64,000 nucleotides of DNA. Source: Cryptomeria japonica. Its lineage: Eukaryota; Streptophyta; Pinopsida; Cupressales; Cupressaceae. Under the pieces are notes generated by a model, which did not search any database, was not told the DNA's origin, and saw nothing but the letters and a program-made list of their open reading frames with translations. This document shows positions 35,301 to 47,375 of the stretch, piece by piece. How positions within the stretch are numbered: position 1 is the first letter of the stretch; every line of letters starts with the position of its first letter. The stretch spans positions 815,028,569 to 815,092,568 of the forward strand of contig NC_081414.1 of NCBI RefSeq assembly GCF_030272615.1, written 5' to 3'. A program made the translations under genes and the position numbers.

Positions 35301-35760
35301 GTAGATTGATCAGTGAAACAATTGTAGCCATGGCATCTGCGGCGCGATTCTGCTCTCTTGGTATCTGCTCAAAATCTATCTTTGTGAAGTATTGTTTCAG
35401 GTCATCCACCATTTGTTTGTAAGGCATTAATTTTTCATCTTTTGTTTGGTAATCATCAGTTGCTTGACGGATGACAAGTTGAGAATCCCCGAAAACATGA
35501 ACTTCCTAGATCTTCCACTGAACTGCAATCCATAATCCAGTTGTTAATGCCTCATATTCCGCTATATTGTTAGTGCAAGAAAATGATAAGTGGTATGATT
35601 TTGGTATAGAGTCTCCTTGAGGAGTTACAAAGAGGATGCTAGCTCCTGCCCCATGCTGTGTGTATGAGCCGTCGAAGTACAGTTGCCATGGCTTTGCATG
35701 TGACATTGTTAAAATGGATTCATTTGGAAATTCTGAACTTAGAGGAACATCATCAATCAT
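35300..35760 (-). pseudogene. Gypsy E second (archaeal-type) RNase H
   Basis: WQLYFDGSYTQHGAGASILF, YHLSFSCTNNIAEYEALTTG, then VDDLKQYFTKIDFEQIPREQ-NRAADAMAT. Lies after the conventional RNase H, which is diagnostic of the Tat lineage. Broken. Confidence 0.8.
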
Positions 35761-36595
35761 GGGGGAACTTGCTAATTGATCTGCGATGGCTTGTCCTTTT
35801 ATTGCTTTCCTATCCACATACTCAATGTCAAATTCACTCAGGATCATTACCCATTTGGCTAGTCACCCCGTAAGTGTTGCTTTATTGAGAAGGTATTTCA
35901 ACGGATCTATCCTTGCAATCAACTTAGTCTTATGAATGAGCATGTAATGTCTCAATTTCTGTGAAGCAAAGACCACGACGAGACATGCATGCTCGATTGG
36001 TGTGTACTTCAGCTCATATCCCACCAATGTGCGACTGATATAGTATACTGCCTTTTCCTTGCCCTCAGCACTTTTTTGTGCTAAGAGTGCCCCCAGTGCT
36101 GTTGGATTAGTTGAGATGTATAGTAACAGAGGCTGATCTGGAACTGGTGGCATCAAAACTAGCGGATTCAAAAGATAATCTTTGAGCATCTGGAAAGCCT
36201 GTTCACAGTTATCATCCCATTTGAATTTGATATTTTTATGTAGCAGGTGCTAAAAAGGATTACACTTATCTGCAAGTTGCACTATGAATCTTCGTATGGA
36301 CTAGAGTCTTCCTTGTAAGGATCAGAGTTGACTGATATTTCTTGGTGGTGGCATTTCCAAGATGGCCTTGACTTTTGCTGGATCAGCTTCGATTCCTCTT
36401 TTGGATATAATGAATCCTAGGAGTTTCCCGAAGGTTACTCCAAAGACACATTTCTTGGGGTTTAATCTTACTTTGTATTTTTCCAACCGATCAAAGACGA
36501 CTGAAAGTATTTCCAAATGTGTATTTCTATCTATTGATTTGCCCAAGAGGTCGTCGACATAATCTTCCACGGTTATGTGCATGAGATCATTCACT
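35760..36595 (-). pseudogene. Gypsy E reverse transcriptase (partial) and RNase H
   Basis: RT from VEDYVDDLLGKSIDRNTHLE (catalytic YVDD, near 36560) through VRLNPKKCVFGVTFGKLLGF and the connection region, then RNase H with LLYISTNPTALGALLAQ and YYISRTLVGYELKYTPIEHA. The N-terminal part of RT and everything upstream is missing because the element meets element B here. Broken. Confidence 0.8.
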
Positions 36596-37554
36596 GAGTT
36601 GATATTCACCAAGTGAAACATTTTACCAGATACATTGAACCTGGTCATGCACATGAAAATGTGTTACAAGATCGAGGCACATCTAACCATTTTACATTGG
36701 AAATTGCACTAGGAGATTGTGTATGATTACAAGGTCAATCTGACCAATGAAATATTTTATTTAGATATTCATTCAAAGAATCTTTTTGTAAGATCGAAGC
36801 AATGAATTAGATCACCACTGTAAGAGATCTATTTATACAACATGATTTTAGGGTTAGAAAAAAGAGAGATGTGAGATATGTGTGTGTATGCAAGAAGGAA
36901 GACTGTTACAGAGACACAGAGAGGTCACCAAGAAGGTTATCAGTGAACAGCCAAAGAACAGAGTAAACAGAAGGGTTTACCGAGTTACAATATGGGTTAC
37001 CGAGGTATGCTACAAGCTAGGTAATCTTATCCTGAGCACATAGAATCTGCTATAACATTTCAGATGTAAAGTTGTAGATATTTGTAATGATTTTATTGTA
37101 AAATTGTGAAGTTGTAAGAGAAACCTTTAATAGGGTAAAAGACTCTAACCAAGTCTATAAATTATAAATCCTCTAATCAGGTGTAGCATTTATATATTGT
37201 TGTAAAATCCTTTAGTAAGGTAGATCTAATAGATCTTGATACTCCTAATAGGGTAAGCTATCAGAAATAGCTAAATGTAGCTCTAACCAAGCAATCTTTA
37301 TTATTGCAGTAGTGAAGTTGTGGGTGCCATCCCCACCGCAGTTTTTCTCTCTAACCAAGATTGTTTATGTAACCAAAATATATGTGTTATGGAGTGAATC
37401 ATGTATGATTGTTATCTGTTTGTTTTAACTTTATTTTATGTTACTACAATATTCTGTTTATGCATAACAATAAGGTTATTAGTGAAGAAAATTTTTGGAG
37501 TACTGATTCACCCCTCCCCTCTCAGTACATTAGCTTTCCATATTGGGCCTAACA
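36596..37554 (+). repeat. Left LTR of element B (partial)
   Basis: Matches 43441-44397. Ends ccatattgggcctaaca and is followed by the primer site attggtatcagagc. Contains periodic aaatcctttagtaaggtaga units (37115-37300) and the tcacccctcccctctcagt module near 37508. Confidence 0.85.
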
Positions 37555-37556
37555 AT

Positions 37557-37568
37557 TGGTATCAGAGC
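37557..37568 (+). other. Primer binding site of element B
   Basis: tggtatcagagc, complementary to initiator Met-tRNA, three bases after the LTR. Confidence 0.85.
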
Positions 37569-37617
37569 TTGAATCTTGGAAAAGGGTTTAACTACCTAAA
37601 GAGAAAGATCTTAGCAA

Positions 37618-38958
37618 TGGAAGGCTACAAACAATTTCAGAGGATTATGTATCTACAAGAAGAGATGGATAATGCAAATCAAGTGACTGCAGACATGCAA
37701 AAATCTCTGAAAGTAAGGAGAAGATTATTTGATGACTTATAGGATTCTCAAGAGCTAGTGGAACAAATCGAGACATCATCTGAGAATAGTATATCTGAAG
37801 AGACTGAAGAAATTATTGGAATGTTGAAAGAAAAGAACAAAGCATTGGCTAATCAACTAAAAGCAATGAAAAGAGAACATGAACATTTCAGTACACAGAT
37901 GACTGAAAATCTAGATGCATTAAGGATAGCTGAGGATAAAGCAAGAGATCTACAAAGAGAGAAACAATAGCTTGAAGTTCTAGTATCTGATAAGGATGAT
38001 TAAATCATAAGCTTAACTGGTATTCAACAAAATATGACAGATCAACAAGGTTATGCACATCATGAAGCAATTCTGAAGAATGATGAAAATCAATCATTGA
38101 AACTTGAAGTATCAAGGTTGACTGGTGAACTTGAAACACAGAAGAAATTCAAAGAATCATTGGAGAAAAGATATGAAGCATCAAAGATGTTGGATGAGCA
38201 AATGAATACAAGAAGACCCTACAAAGATGGAGGACTCAGTTACAAAGGAAAAGAATCAACCGAGAAAGGAATTCATACTACTGAGAGAGGAGAATCATCA
38301 AAGCAAGTTGGAAACAGGAATAACATCAAAAGGAAGAAGCCTATTTGCTACTACTGTGGAAATCAAGGTCATACTGCCAACATATGCCATATCAGAAAAG
38401 GTAAGCAAACTGTATATCACTAAGTCTAATGGATATTGTTACAATTGAAATAAATATGGTCACACATCTAATCAATGTAGGACAAAGTCTGTTAACAACT
38501 ATCAGAAGGCAAAATCCAAAGGGTTTTGTAGAAACTACAATAGATATGGACATAGTATCAAGAAGTGCTGGTTTAAGCAAAAGAACTACATGAAGTATCC
38601 ACACTGAGCAAACACTAGAGATTACCGAACTCACACAGATCCTCACTGACAATATGCAGCAGTACCATGGGACTACAATATGAGGATATGGTGTGAATGT
38701 TGTGGAAGATATAGACATATTAGTTCCAACTATTTTATAATATTTGGAATGAACAATCGAAGATCATGCAGAAATCTTGGTATGGCATGTTTTCATTGTC
38801 AAAAAGTTGAACATTTAGCTGGAGATTGCAGAGATCAACCGAGAAGAGACATTGAAGAGATAAAAGAAAAATTCAAGATGATTTGGAAAAAGAAAGAAAT
38901 GATGTTAGATGAAGAAAGCACCTTACCTACCAAGTTAGGTGTACCTATTTCAAATTAG
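37618..38958 (+). pseudogene. Element B ORF1: coiled coil plus five zinc knuckles
   Basis: Opens MEGYKQFQRIMYLQEEMDNA. Codons 1-180 are helical with heptads (EIIGMLKEKNKALANQLKAM ... RDLQREKQ), a coiled coil. From 38340 five CCHC-type knuckles follow: CYYCGNQGHTANIC, then motifs near 38435, 38525 and 38690, and CFHCQKVEHLAGDC at 38790, some degenerate. After the last knuckle comes EIKEKFKMIWKKKEMM, matched by the QI-x-KKKS block in element A. A Gag-like RNA-binding protein is the likely role. No capsid domain is recognised. Broken. Confidence 0.7.
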
Positions 38959-38959
38959 T

Positions 38960-39449
38960 CAAGAAAAGGTATGAAGGGACTGCACTCTCTAAAGGTTAAA
39001 TCATAACAGTTCCTATTCTATTATGTACAAAATTCAAAATCTGCATAGTTAAGATGCAATTAGTCAGTTTATATACTATATAGGAAACCTGTCAAGTCGG
39101 TTAATAAAAGAAAGTTAGTTACTCGGTTAAAACAGAAAAAGGTGTAAATCGGTAAAAGGTGAACCCAGTGCATTTAATGTCTTGACCTAACTTGCACGGA
39201 GCCTGATAAGGTATTTTTGAGTACTTAAAAGTGTCTTCACGGTCATTTTCATTCACCCAAGTTTTCGAGAAGCAGAGCAGAGTGAATCAAAGTGATCAAA
39301 CTTCATTCAGAGTGAATTTTGAGGTATTTACATCAATCTATTCACACTGTTTAGCTGGTTTCTGATCTAGTCAAATTGCTATTGTCTACCGAGTGTGAAG
39401 CATCAACCGTTTGTAATCCCTAAGGATAATTTGTCAAATCTTACCCAAA
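38960..39449 (+). other. Spacer between ORF1 and ORF2 of element B
   Basis: About 490 bp with no domain. AT-rich and containing short ggttaataaa/cggttaaa words. It probably contains the leader of ORF2. Confidence 0.5.
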
Positions 39450-42400
39450 ACCTACCACGGTGCCCAAGATCCAAGACCCCATAGTTGTCCAAAATGTGGA
39501 GAAGCCCTTGCTGAAATATTCTCTAAATCCCAAAGTTGCCTCAAAACCAGATGAAAAAACTGCATTTTCACTCATCTCGGATTGAGTCTTGTCAGTAGAA
39601 GATGTTAGATTCTTCACCAAATGACATGTTGAGGAACTCAGTCATGTAGAGATTAGTGACACATATGATGAACTTTGCACTGATGGAAAACTGGATAGCA
39701 AATTTGAGCATCTCAAAATCGAGGGATTAACTGAAGCCTTAGTCTATCCCAATGTGTTCAAACCCTAGTGGGTTAAGTTTGTCTTGAGCAGAGTACATGA
39801 TGATTTCATGTGGCTACAAGAGCAACTGTTTAAGATCACTAAGGAAATCATTCACCTGATCACCGAGTATACCATCTATGATCATGCACGAGCACAGAAA
39901 ATGATATCACAAAATGAGCTAATTAGTCTAACTAAAGTAGAATCTGATTACTGAGGACTAAAATTGAATAATGTCACTGATGCAGAACTCAAGTTTGCAA
40001 TTAGAGTTATTCATTACTGTTTCTTCCAATCTGCAAGGGAAAATAGTGTACCATGTGCTGCAGTTGACTTGGCCTACAAAATAGTGAAGAAGGGAATGAA
40101 AGTAGACTTGTGTGAAGTACTACAGAAGAACTTGTTTGAGAACCTGAACACAATAAGGAAGCTAGAGAAGAACAACTCGAAAAATACACTAAAGTTTGGT
40201 TCACTACTTGTATGTATGTTTTTCTACTTTGAGAAGTTCTTTCCCTCAGTTAGTAAAGTAGTATGGGAGCTACATCGACCTATCACCCATCAGATCAATG
40301 ACTTCATCAAGAAGTTAGGAGATAACTTTAATGATATCATGGATGATTACTTCAGCAAAGTCCAAGAGAAAATGCACAACAGGTACAGGATTCCACCACA
40401 ACTGGTAGAAAAATACAAGGACAATATATGTTTTGATGTCGATACTGATTATTGTTATGTGAATGTTGTTGAATCGAGGACTCAATCATTGCGACCAATG
40501 GGTTATGAGATTGATTATGATATAACACAACAACAAATTGATGCCTATTTATCATTTCCAAGGCATGCAACCGAACAAAGGTATGGAACCTATGAAGAGG
40601 TGAAGGAGAAAGTAAAAATGAGCATTGTAGTACCTAAGGCTACAAGAAAAGCTACAAAAATGATAAAGGTTTTATCTGAGAAATTAGGAGAAGAATCCTC
40701 CTCTACACCTATCAAAGGAAACTTTTCCATTATTGAAAATGAATCAGAAGCTCAAGAGGCTGCAATAACATTGAGCACAGAGTTGCCAAAGGGTAAAGTT
40801 CTGAAAACAAAGAAACAAGACATCACAAAGGCCCTACCAACTCCACCAACAAAGACACCCAACACCAGAGCATCAGTTGCATCACCGAGTAAGAAGCAAA
40901 AGAGTGTTACTGCACCAAAGGTGACCAAGACCTATAAGAAATCTACTCGGAGACTCATTTGGGGAAAAGAGTAGAGTGATACAGAGTCTGATGATGCAAA
41001 TAAATTCCAGATTGTGAAAAGCAAAAAGGTAAATATTCACAGTGTTGAAAATTTTTGTGCCAATCTTAAAGAATACGATGGATTTGTAGGATTTAGATAT
41101 GTTAAGTATGAGACTAGGAATAATGATGAGAAGTGACAGATTGAAGAAGTTGTCATCTATACACTTCTGAAGTTTCGGCTAGCTCCATTAGAACTAGCAA
41201 AGTCACTTCTGAGTGAACTATACTTACATATTGATAACAGATGGAAATATGAAATGGACTCAGAGAGACAAATAAGAGAAAGAAGTCTAGTCCATCTATT
41301 TCCTGACATGTCTGTAACAGAAATCAAGGAGCATTTGACCACATACAATTCTAAATTTCTTGTGAAACAGAGAGCCTTAAAATTGATGAATGGGCTATAC
41401 ATTGATGTGGAGAATGAGACAAAAGCCAAGTGGCAGGAGATCTTCAAACAAAAGGATGTCGATGAACAATCTCAAATTGAAATTGTTGATGTCACTGAGC
41501 AAGATCCAGATGTCATCGAGGAAGGTCCAGACCCTGTTGACACTATTCAAATTGATGAAGATGTAATGGATGAAGCAGCACTAGAGCAGGAAATGATTGA
41601 AGGCACTACTTATGCAAAACTTGTCTCTAGTGAATCTGTCTTAGAACAAGTTCAGCCTTATCCATTGGTGAAGCCACCTGTCTCAACCAAAGCTCCCAAG
41701 GACATTGAGCAAGGCACTGAAGGTAACAAATCTAAAGCTGCAGAAGATACAACCAAAGATCAGACGTCTCAAGCACAGACAAGCACTATAAATGTTACAG
41801 CTAAGACCCCTAGCACCGAGCCACCCAAAGACACTACAATGGCTACAGGAACTGACCAAAGTTTTGCATCTACTAAGCAACCTATCGAGGGTCAGCAATC
41901 CTCACAAGCACTTGTCTTAGTGCCACCGACCAAAGGAAAAGAGAAGAAGGTGAGAAAGCATGGTTTCAAATTTGACTTATCTAAACCGATCGTGTTGCCC
42001 AATATAGACATCTCCAAATTGAAAGGGCAAGCATTCACTGAATTTGGTGAACTATGCAAAGCAAAGGCCGAACAGGAGAAGCAAATGGCCATACAAAAAA
42101 ATAATAAAGTACTTCAGAAGGTTAGGACATTACTCACATAAATGCTACCTTCAGCAATAGTGTCACCTGATGTAGCCATCCATATTCAACTGGATGAACT
42201 CCTAAATCAAATTGAAACATCTGGAGTTCATGCATCTGAGTACTTAAGCAAGCTCAAGGATAAAGAGCTAACTGCTAAAATGATAGAGGAAGTACAGAAA
42301 TCGATTGTTGTTGGCAAGGTAAAACTTGTCAAATTCATTGCTGAGTTGTCCCCTTAACTCAAGCATATTCTTTATTTATTCCAGAAACTATGTACATTTT

Positions 42401-42826
42401 CCTTATTCATTAAAGATGTCAAAAATAAAACTGATGCAATTGAGAAAGAGATCACTGATCTCTCAACTAAGTTGACCATCGAGCCTAATCCAGTTTAGAA
42501 TTTTTATAGAAAGCTTCAACAACTCATGGCTCAACAGTTAGAACTGAGGAATGACAAGCATAAAATAAGGATGGATATAATGACCCTTCAAACATTATTC
42601 CTCCCTCATCTTTCATTAGTACAGGAACAGATCAATAGAGCTACATGCCTATCAACTACACAAGAGGGAAGCACTCTTGATGGCTTAATATCACTCTTAT
42701 CTGATATTCAAGCACAAAATTCATTAATGGAAAGTGTAAAGGATTCACTCTCATTCGCCCTCACTAACGTCTGGACCAAGTATAAGTCTATTTTTTATCA
42801 GTTACTGCCTCTGGATGGAAATTGAG
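39450..42826 (+). pseudogene. Element B ORF2: long protein of unknown function
   Basis: About 1,120 codons in one main frame with several interruptions. The N-terminal third has VLSRVHDDFMWLQEQLFKIT followed by KEIIHLITEY, matched in element A. The middle (39964-40974) has a globular, Tyr/Phe-rich helical region (AELKFAIRVIHYCFFQSARE ... FGSLLVCMFFYFEKFF), then a basic Lys/Thr/Pro-rich linker (TPPTKTPNTRASVASPSKKQ). 41254-42141 is acidic then Thr/Gln-rich, followed by PIVLPNIDISKLKGQAF, also matched in A. The end is helical (ASEYLSKLKDKELTAKMI) and finishes WTKYKSIFYQLLPL. I recognise no known family; it is not a pol protein. Confidence 0.6.
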
Positions 42827-43224
42827 TTTTTGATGTTTGTCAAAAAGGGGGAGTAATATTATGATACTACATAAAGGAAAGTAATACCTAGCAAAGGGGG
42901 AGTAATTCTATATTTGGAGAGTAATACAATTTTGTTGGAGAGTAATACAGTTTTGATAACACAATTTTGAGTATTGTATACAAGGGGAGTATACTGAGCA
43001 GAATATATAGAGCATTCAGAGCACACTAGCACAGAATACAACCGAACATGCAAAATTCAGAGCTATGTATAGAATAATGATAAGGCGAGTATATCTGCAT
43101 ATACTACTTCATTGACTATTATATATATTGTCAAGTATAGTCATTTTGCAAGTATATAGTTTTTGAGTTATGACTTTGAAAGTAGTTTTTGTCAAACATA
43201 TCAACTAATGTCAAAAGGGGAGAT
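42827..43224 (+). other. 3' untranslated part and purine tract of element B
   Basis: AT-rich, with repeated ggagagtaatacaattttg units at 42900-42970 and the purine tract gtcaaaaggggagat at 43211-43224. No gene. Confidence 0.6.
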
Positions 43225-44397
43225 TGTTACTACTTATCAAATTGCCATTAGTTTCATATCCAAAGTCATACTATATATTCTAGTCGGTTAGTATTACCAA
43301 ATCATGTAGTCAGTACACACAGAGAAGTTGGTATGAATAGTCTAGTCGGTTACAGAAGAAAGCAGTCACAGAACGCAGTATTCACCGAGCTATTTATCGA
43401 GTAATGTTTCATGGCTACCGAGTAGTAAAGTTAACTCATCGAGTTGATATTCACCAAGTGAAATGTTTTACCAAATACATTGAACCTGGTCATGCACATG
43501 AAAACGTGTTACAAGATTGAGGCACATCTAACCATTTTACATTGGAAATGGCACTATGAGATTGTGTATGATTACAAGGTCAATCTGACCAATGAAATAT
43601 TTTGTTTAGATATTCATTCGAAAAATCTTTTTGTAAGATCGAAGCAATGAATTAGATCACCATTGTAAGAGATCTATTTATATAGCATGATTTTAGGGTT
43701 AGAAAAAAGAGAGATGTGAGATATGTGTGTGTATGCATGAAGGAAGACTGTTATAAAGACACAGAGAGGTCACCAAGAAGGTTATCAGTGAATAGTCGAA
43801 GAACAGAGTAAACAGAAGGGTTTACTGAGTTACAATATGGGTTACCGAGGTATGCTACAAGCTAGGTAATCTTATTCTGAGCACATAGAATCTGCTATAA
43901 CATTTCAGATGTAAAGTTGTAGATATTTGTAATGATTTTATTGTAAAATTGTGAAGTTGTAAGAGAAACCTTTAACAGGGTAAAAGACTCTAACCAAGTC
44001 TATAAATTGTAAATCCTCTAATCAAGTGCAACATTTATATAGTGTTGTAAAATCATTTAGTAAGGTAGATCTAACAGATCTTGATACTCCTAATAGGGTA
44101 AGCTATCAGAAATAGCTAAATGTAGCTCTAACCGAGCAATCTTTATTATTGCAGTAGTGAAGTTGTGGGTGCCATCCCCACCATAGTTTTTCTCTCTAAC
44201 CAAGAGTTTTTACGTAACCAAAATATGTGTTATGGAGTGAATCATGTATGATTGTTATCTATTTGTTTTAACTTTATTTTATGTTACTGCACTATTCTGT
44301 TTATGCATAACAGTAAGGTTATTATTGAAGAAAAGTTTTGGAGTACTGATTCACCCCTCCCCTCTCAGTACATTAGCTTTCCATATTGGGCCTAACA
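43225..44397 (+). repeat. Right LTR of element B
   Basis: 1173 bp, from tgttactacttatcaaattg to gggcctaaca. Purine tract upstream; no target duplication can be matched because the left LTR is partial. Confidence 0.85.
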
Positions 44398-45849
44398 AGG
44401 TTACACACTTACTTAATAAAGATTGGATTTATAAGGACTAGTGAGAACAACAACATGTATATGAAGAATGATAAGGAGAATGGAATACTGATTTCAGCCA
44501 TATTTGTTGATGATATTATTTTTTGTGGAAATGATTTTTAATGCAAGAACTTTGGAAATGAAATGTGTAAGGAATTTGAGATGTCATTAATTAGTGAAAT
44601 AAAGTATTTTATAGGTTTACAAATACTACAAATGAAAAATGGGATTTTCATTACTCAATCCAAGTATATAAAGGAAATCTTGAAGAAATTTGGAATGGAG
44701 GATTCTAAACCTATAAGTACTCCTATGACTACTAATTGTAAACTATCAAAGAATGATGAATCTGCATCTGTTGATGAGACACTTTACCAATCTAATTGGA
44801 AGTTGCAATATGTAGTTCACAACGGGCCTGAAATAACACATGCAATAGGTATAGCTGTAAGATTTTCTGCAAATCCCAAAGAAACTCATATGACAGCAAT
44901 CAAGAGAATTTTCAGATACTTGAGAGACACTGAAGATTATGGCTTACTATATAAAAAAGAATGATTTTGACTTAAAATTCTATACTAATGCTAATTGGGC
45001 AGGAAATATTGATGACAAGAAAAGCACAAACGTTGGTGCTTTCTTTTTGGGAGAAAGACTAGTGAGTTGGCTTAGCAAGAAACAAGGATGCATTTCACAG
45101 TCAATAGCTGAAGCTGAATATGTCACTGCAGCATTGAACTGTACCAATATAGCATGGATCAAACAACTATTGGAAGGTATGAATGATACAGTTACCAAAC
45201 CAGTAACTATATTTTGTGATAATACAAGTGCTATTAACATTTCAAAGAATCCGGTAATGCACTCTAAGACAAAACATATTTCTATTAAGTATCATTATCT
45301 AAGAGAAGAAGTTCAAGAAAAGAAAGTTGTGCTAGAATATGTTAGCACAAAGGAACAAATAGAAGACATCTTCACAAAGCCACTACCAAGGGACACTTTT
45401 GAGTATCTCAGAAGCAAGTTAGGGGTCCTACCTCTATCTAGTACTCATTGATAGGGTTTGGTGAAAGCATCAATTCTATGACTCTAATGAATAACTATTT
45501 ATGAGTTGATGTTGATTTACACACTTTAGGAGGTTGGCTAAAGTTGTGCAGGGAATAGTGACTAAAGACAAGATGTTCTGATCGAGACTGAGGTGATACA
45601 TTTGTATATGTTTTAACAACAAAGAAATTACTTCACAGGGGAAGTAATCATGGATTAGTTTTACTTTTGGCATTGTAGTCAAAGGGGGAGAAGACTAATG
45701 TCAGCAGGAGAAGATTACAGGAAGTTCACAGCTCAAGAATAACAGGAGAAGAATAACAATAATAGGAGAAAAATAACATCAATTCGAATCAATTGGAATA
45801 AATCAATTAATCAGAAGTTGGTATTGCCATCAATGCCAAAGGGGGAGAT
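44398..45849 (+). pseudogene. Copia F, reverse transcriptase end and RNase H
   Basis: RT from AIFVDDIIFCGND (catalytic VDD, near 44500) through CKEFEMSLISEIKYFIGLQI, QSKYIKEILKKFGMED and KPISTPMTT, then RNase H with TNVGAFFLGERLVSWLSKKQ, QSIAEAEYVTAALNC, FCDNTSAINIS and HISIKYHYL, ending at about 45451. Then about 380 bp of 3' UTR and the purine tract ccaaagggggagat. Upstream genes are not in the window. Closely related to Copia N in sequence. Broken. Confidence 0.85.
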
Positions 45850-47375
45850 TGTTGGCATTTCAATAAGTTTGTTGGTATGAGGATATTGAGAAGGTTGTTG
45901 GAGATTGATGATATAATTGATAAAGGATGATTACTGTCTTAATAATATTATTTTGTCATTGATGTCAAGCAATTGATTTTCTGATTCAGTATGATGTTGC
46001 CATATCTTAAAGAGTATGTTTTGATGAGTATAAATATGTCGGTAAATGACATAGAAAGAATGTGAAAATGAAGGGGAGTAATAAGTTATTCAATGGGCAA
46101 CTATTACCAAGTTAGATAGTGATGAGATTATGTTATTTTGATTGTTTTGATACTCTATATATGTGTATTCAAAGACTAAAAAGATTACATGCAATAGAAT
46201 GAGTAAAAGTTTGATACTATTCTATTTTAACGAGCAAGGAGCCAGTCGGTAAATTCCAAGGTTATCGTTGTCGATTAGAGAAGAAAGAAGTCACTGAGTC
46301 AGCAAGCAAAGCTATCGAGACTGTAAGAGTAAAGTTTAGAATTAACCGAGTATCAACCGAGCAGTAATAGAATGCATTGGATGATTAAATACATTATTAA
46401 ATGAAGGATGCCAATGAGCTGGAGATTTATAGAAGATTGGAATGACATGCAAGAAGTTTGTTAAAGATCAACAGCAATGAAAATTCAAGAGTTAGATCTA
46501 CAACACAGATTGAACAGTTATAACTGAGCACCAGTACCAAGGAAGGAATACAAGTTTCAAGGCAAGATAAAACATTTTTTAGTTCGAAGGATTCAATGAG
46601 CCTAGTCAAGTTTGAAGATCTAATGGCTAAGATTAATCATGGGAAATGTGATTAAGGAGATTAAGCAGTTAGGAATTGCTTATAAATAAGGAAAAGTTGA
46701 TGAACAATGTATGCGAGCAAGTAGAAGAATAGTGATGTTGTTGTAGTGATTAAGAGTACAAAAGATTGAAGATCTGATTGAAGAACAAAGTGAGAAGCCC
46801 AGCAAAGAGGAAGATAAGTCTTATGACAAGATGATAATGAGCACATAGAGTTTTCTTTAACATTTCAGATGTAAAGTTGTAGATATATTTTATTACTGTT
46901 ATTTATTTTTGTAAGTGAGAGGAAATCTCTTAACCGAGTGGACCTAGCAGTCTTATTGTAAATCCTCTAGCAAGGTAACATTCTAATTGAGTATTTGAAA
47001 TCCTTTGACAAGGTCACTTCTAACAAAGTGCAAGATTCTGATAGATCTGAGGGAAATCCCTTTATCGAGTCACATCTAGCAATGTGTTTATGTAATCTTT
47101 AACAGGATTGGCTTTTAACCGAGCATACTCTAGAAGAGTATATTTTCTTTGTGGATTCAAAATCCCACAGTGGTTTTTCCCTATTTGGGTTTCCACGTTA
47201 AATTTGGTGTTTAAATGTGTTTTGATGTTTAAAGTTTATCAGTTTATGAGTTTGAATGATTTTCAGTCATAGTTGCATATCAAGTAAGTTCTGATGAGGT
47301 TGAATCTATTTAAGAGGTTGGATTGTGAGTTTATCTAGTTCACCTCCCCCCCTCTCATTATACTTATAATATCTT
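45850..47375 (+). repeat. 3' LTR of Copia F
   Basis: Starts tgttggcatttcaataagtt right after the purine tract. Contains periodic aaatcctctagcaaggtaac units (46915-47130), the hairpin module cagtggtttttccctatttg then ggtttccacg (47165-47200) and the C-rich ttcacctccccccctctcat. The right boundary is not sharp; I place it near 47375, where a second LTR piece begins. Confidence 0.7.

Larger units (their letters stand above)
28407..36595 (-). mobile_element. Gypsy element E, Tat type, with an antisense PMD gene
   Basis: Minus-strand element: reverse transcriptase, RNase H, a second RNase H, integrase, a 4.8 kb 3' region, purine tract, LTR. The second RNase H after the first (WQLYFDGSYTQHGAGASILF, CTNNIAEYEAL) is the mark of the Tat lineage of Ty3/Gypsy. 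Only one LTR is present (28407-29131); the other end lies at the junction with element B at about 36595, inside the RT. The 3' region holds an oppositely oriented PMD gene (29473-32225). Tat elements are known to carry extra ORFs in this position. Broken, with several breaks; age cannot be judged from one LTR. Confidence 0.85.
36596..44397 (+). mobile_element. LTR element B, non-autonomous two-ORF type
   Basis: Plus-strand element: partial left LTR 36596-37554, primer site 37557-37568, ORF1 (coiled coil and zinc knuckles, 37618-38958), ORF2 (39450-42826), purine tract 43205-43224, right LTR 43225-44397. The internal 5.7 kb shows no protease, integrase, RT or RNase H motif. Gene order and motifs match element A. 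The two LTRs differ by about 4-5 percent over 680 bp by eye, so it is younger than A. Left neighbour is Gypsy E, right neighbour Copia F, and there is no target-site duplication. Broken at roughly ten places. Confidence 0.8.
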
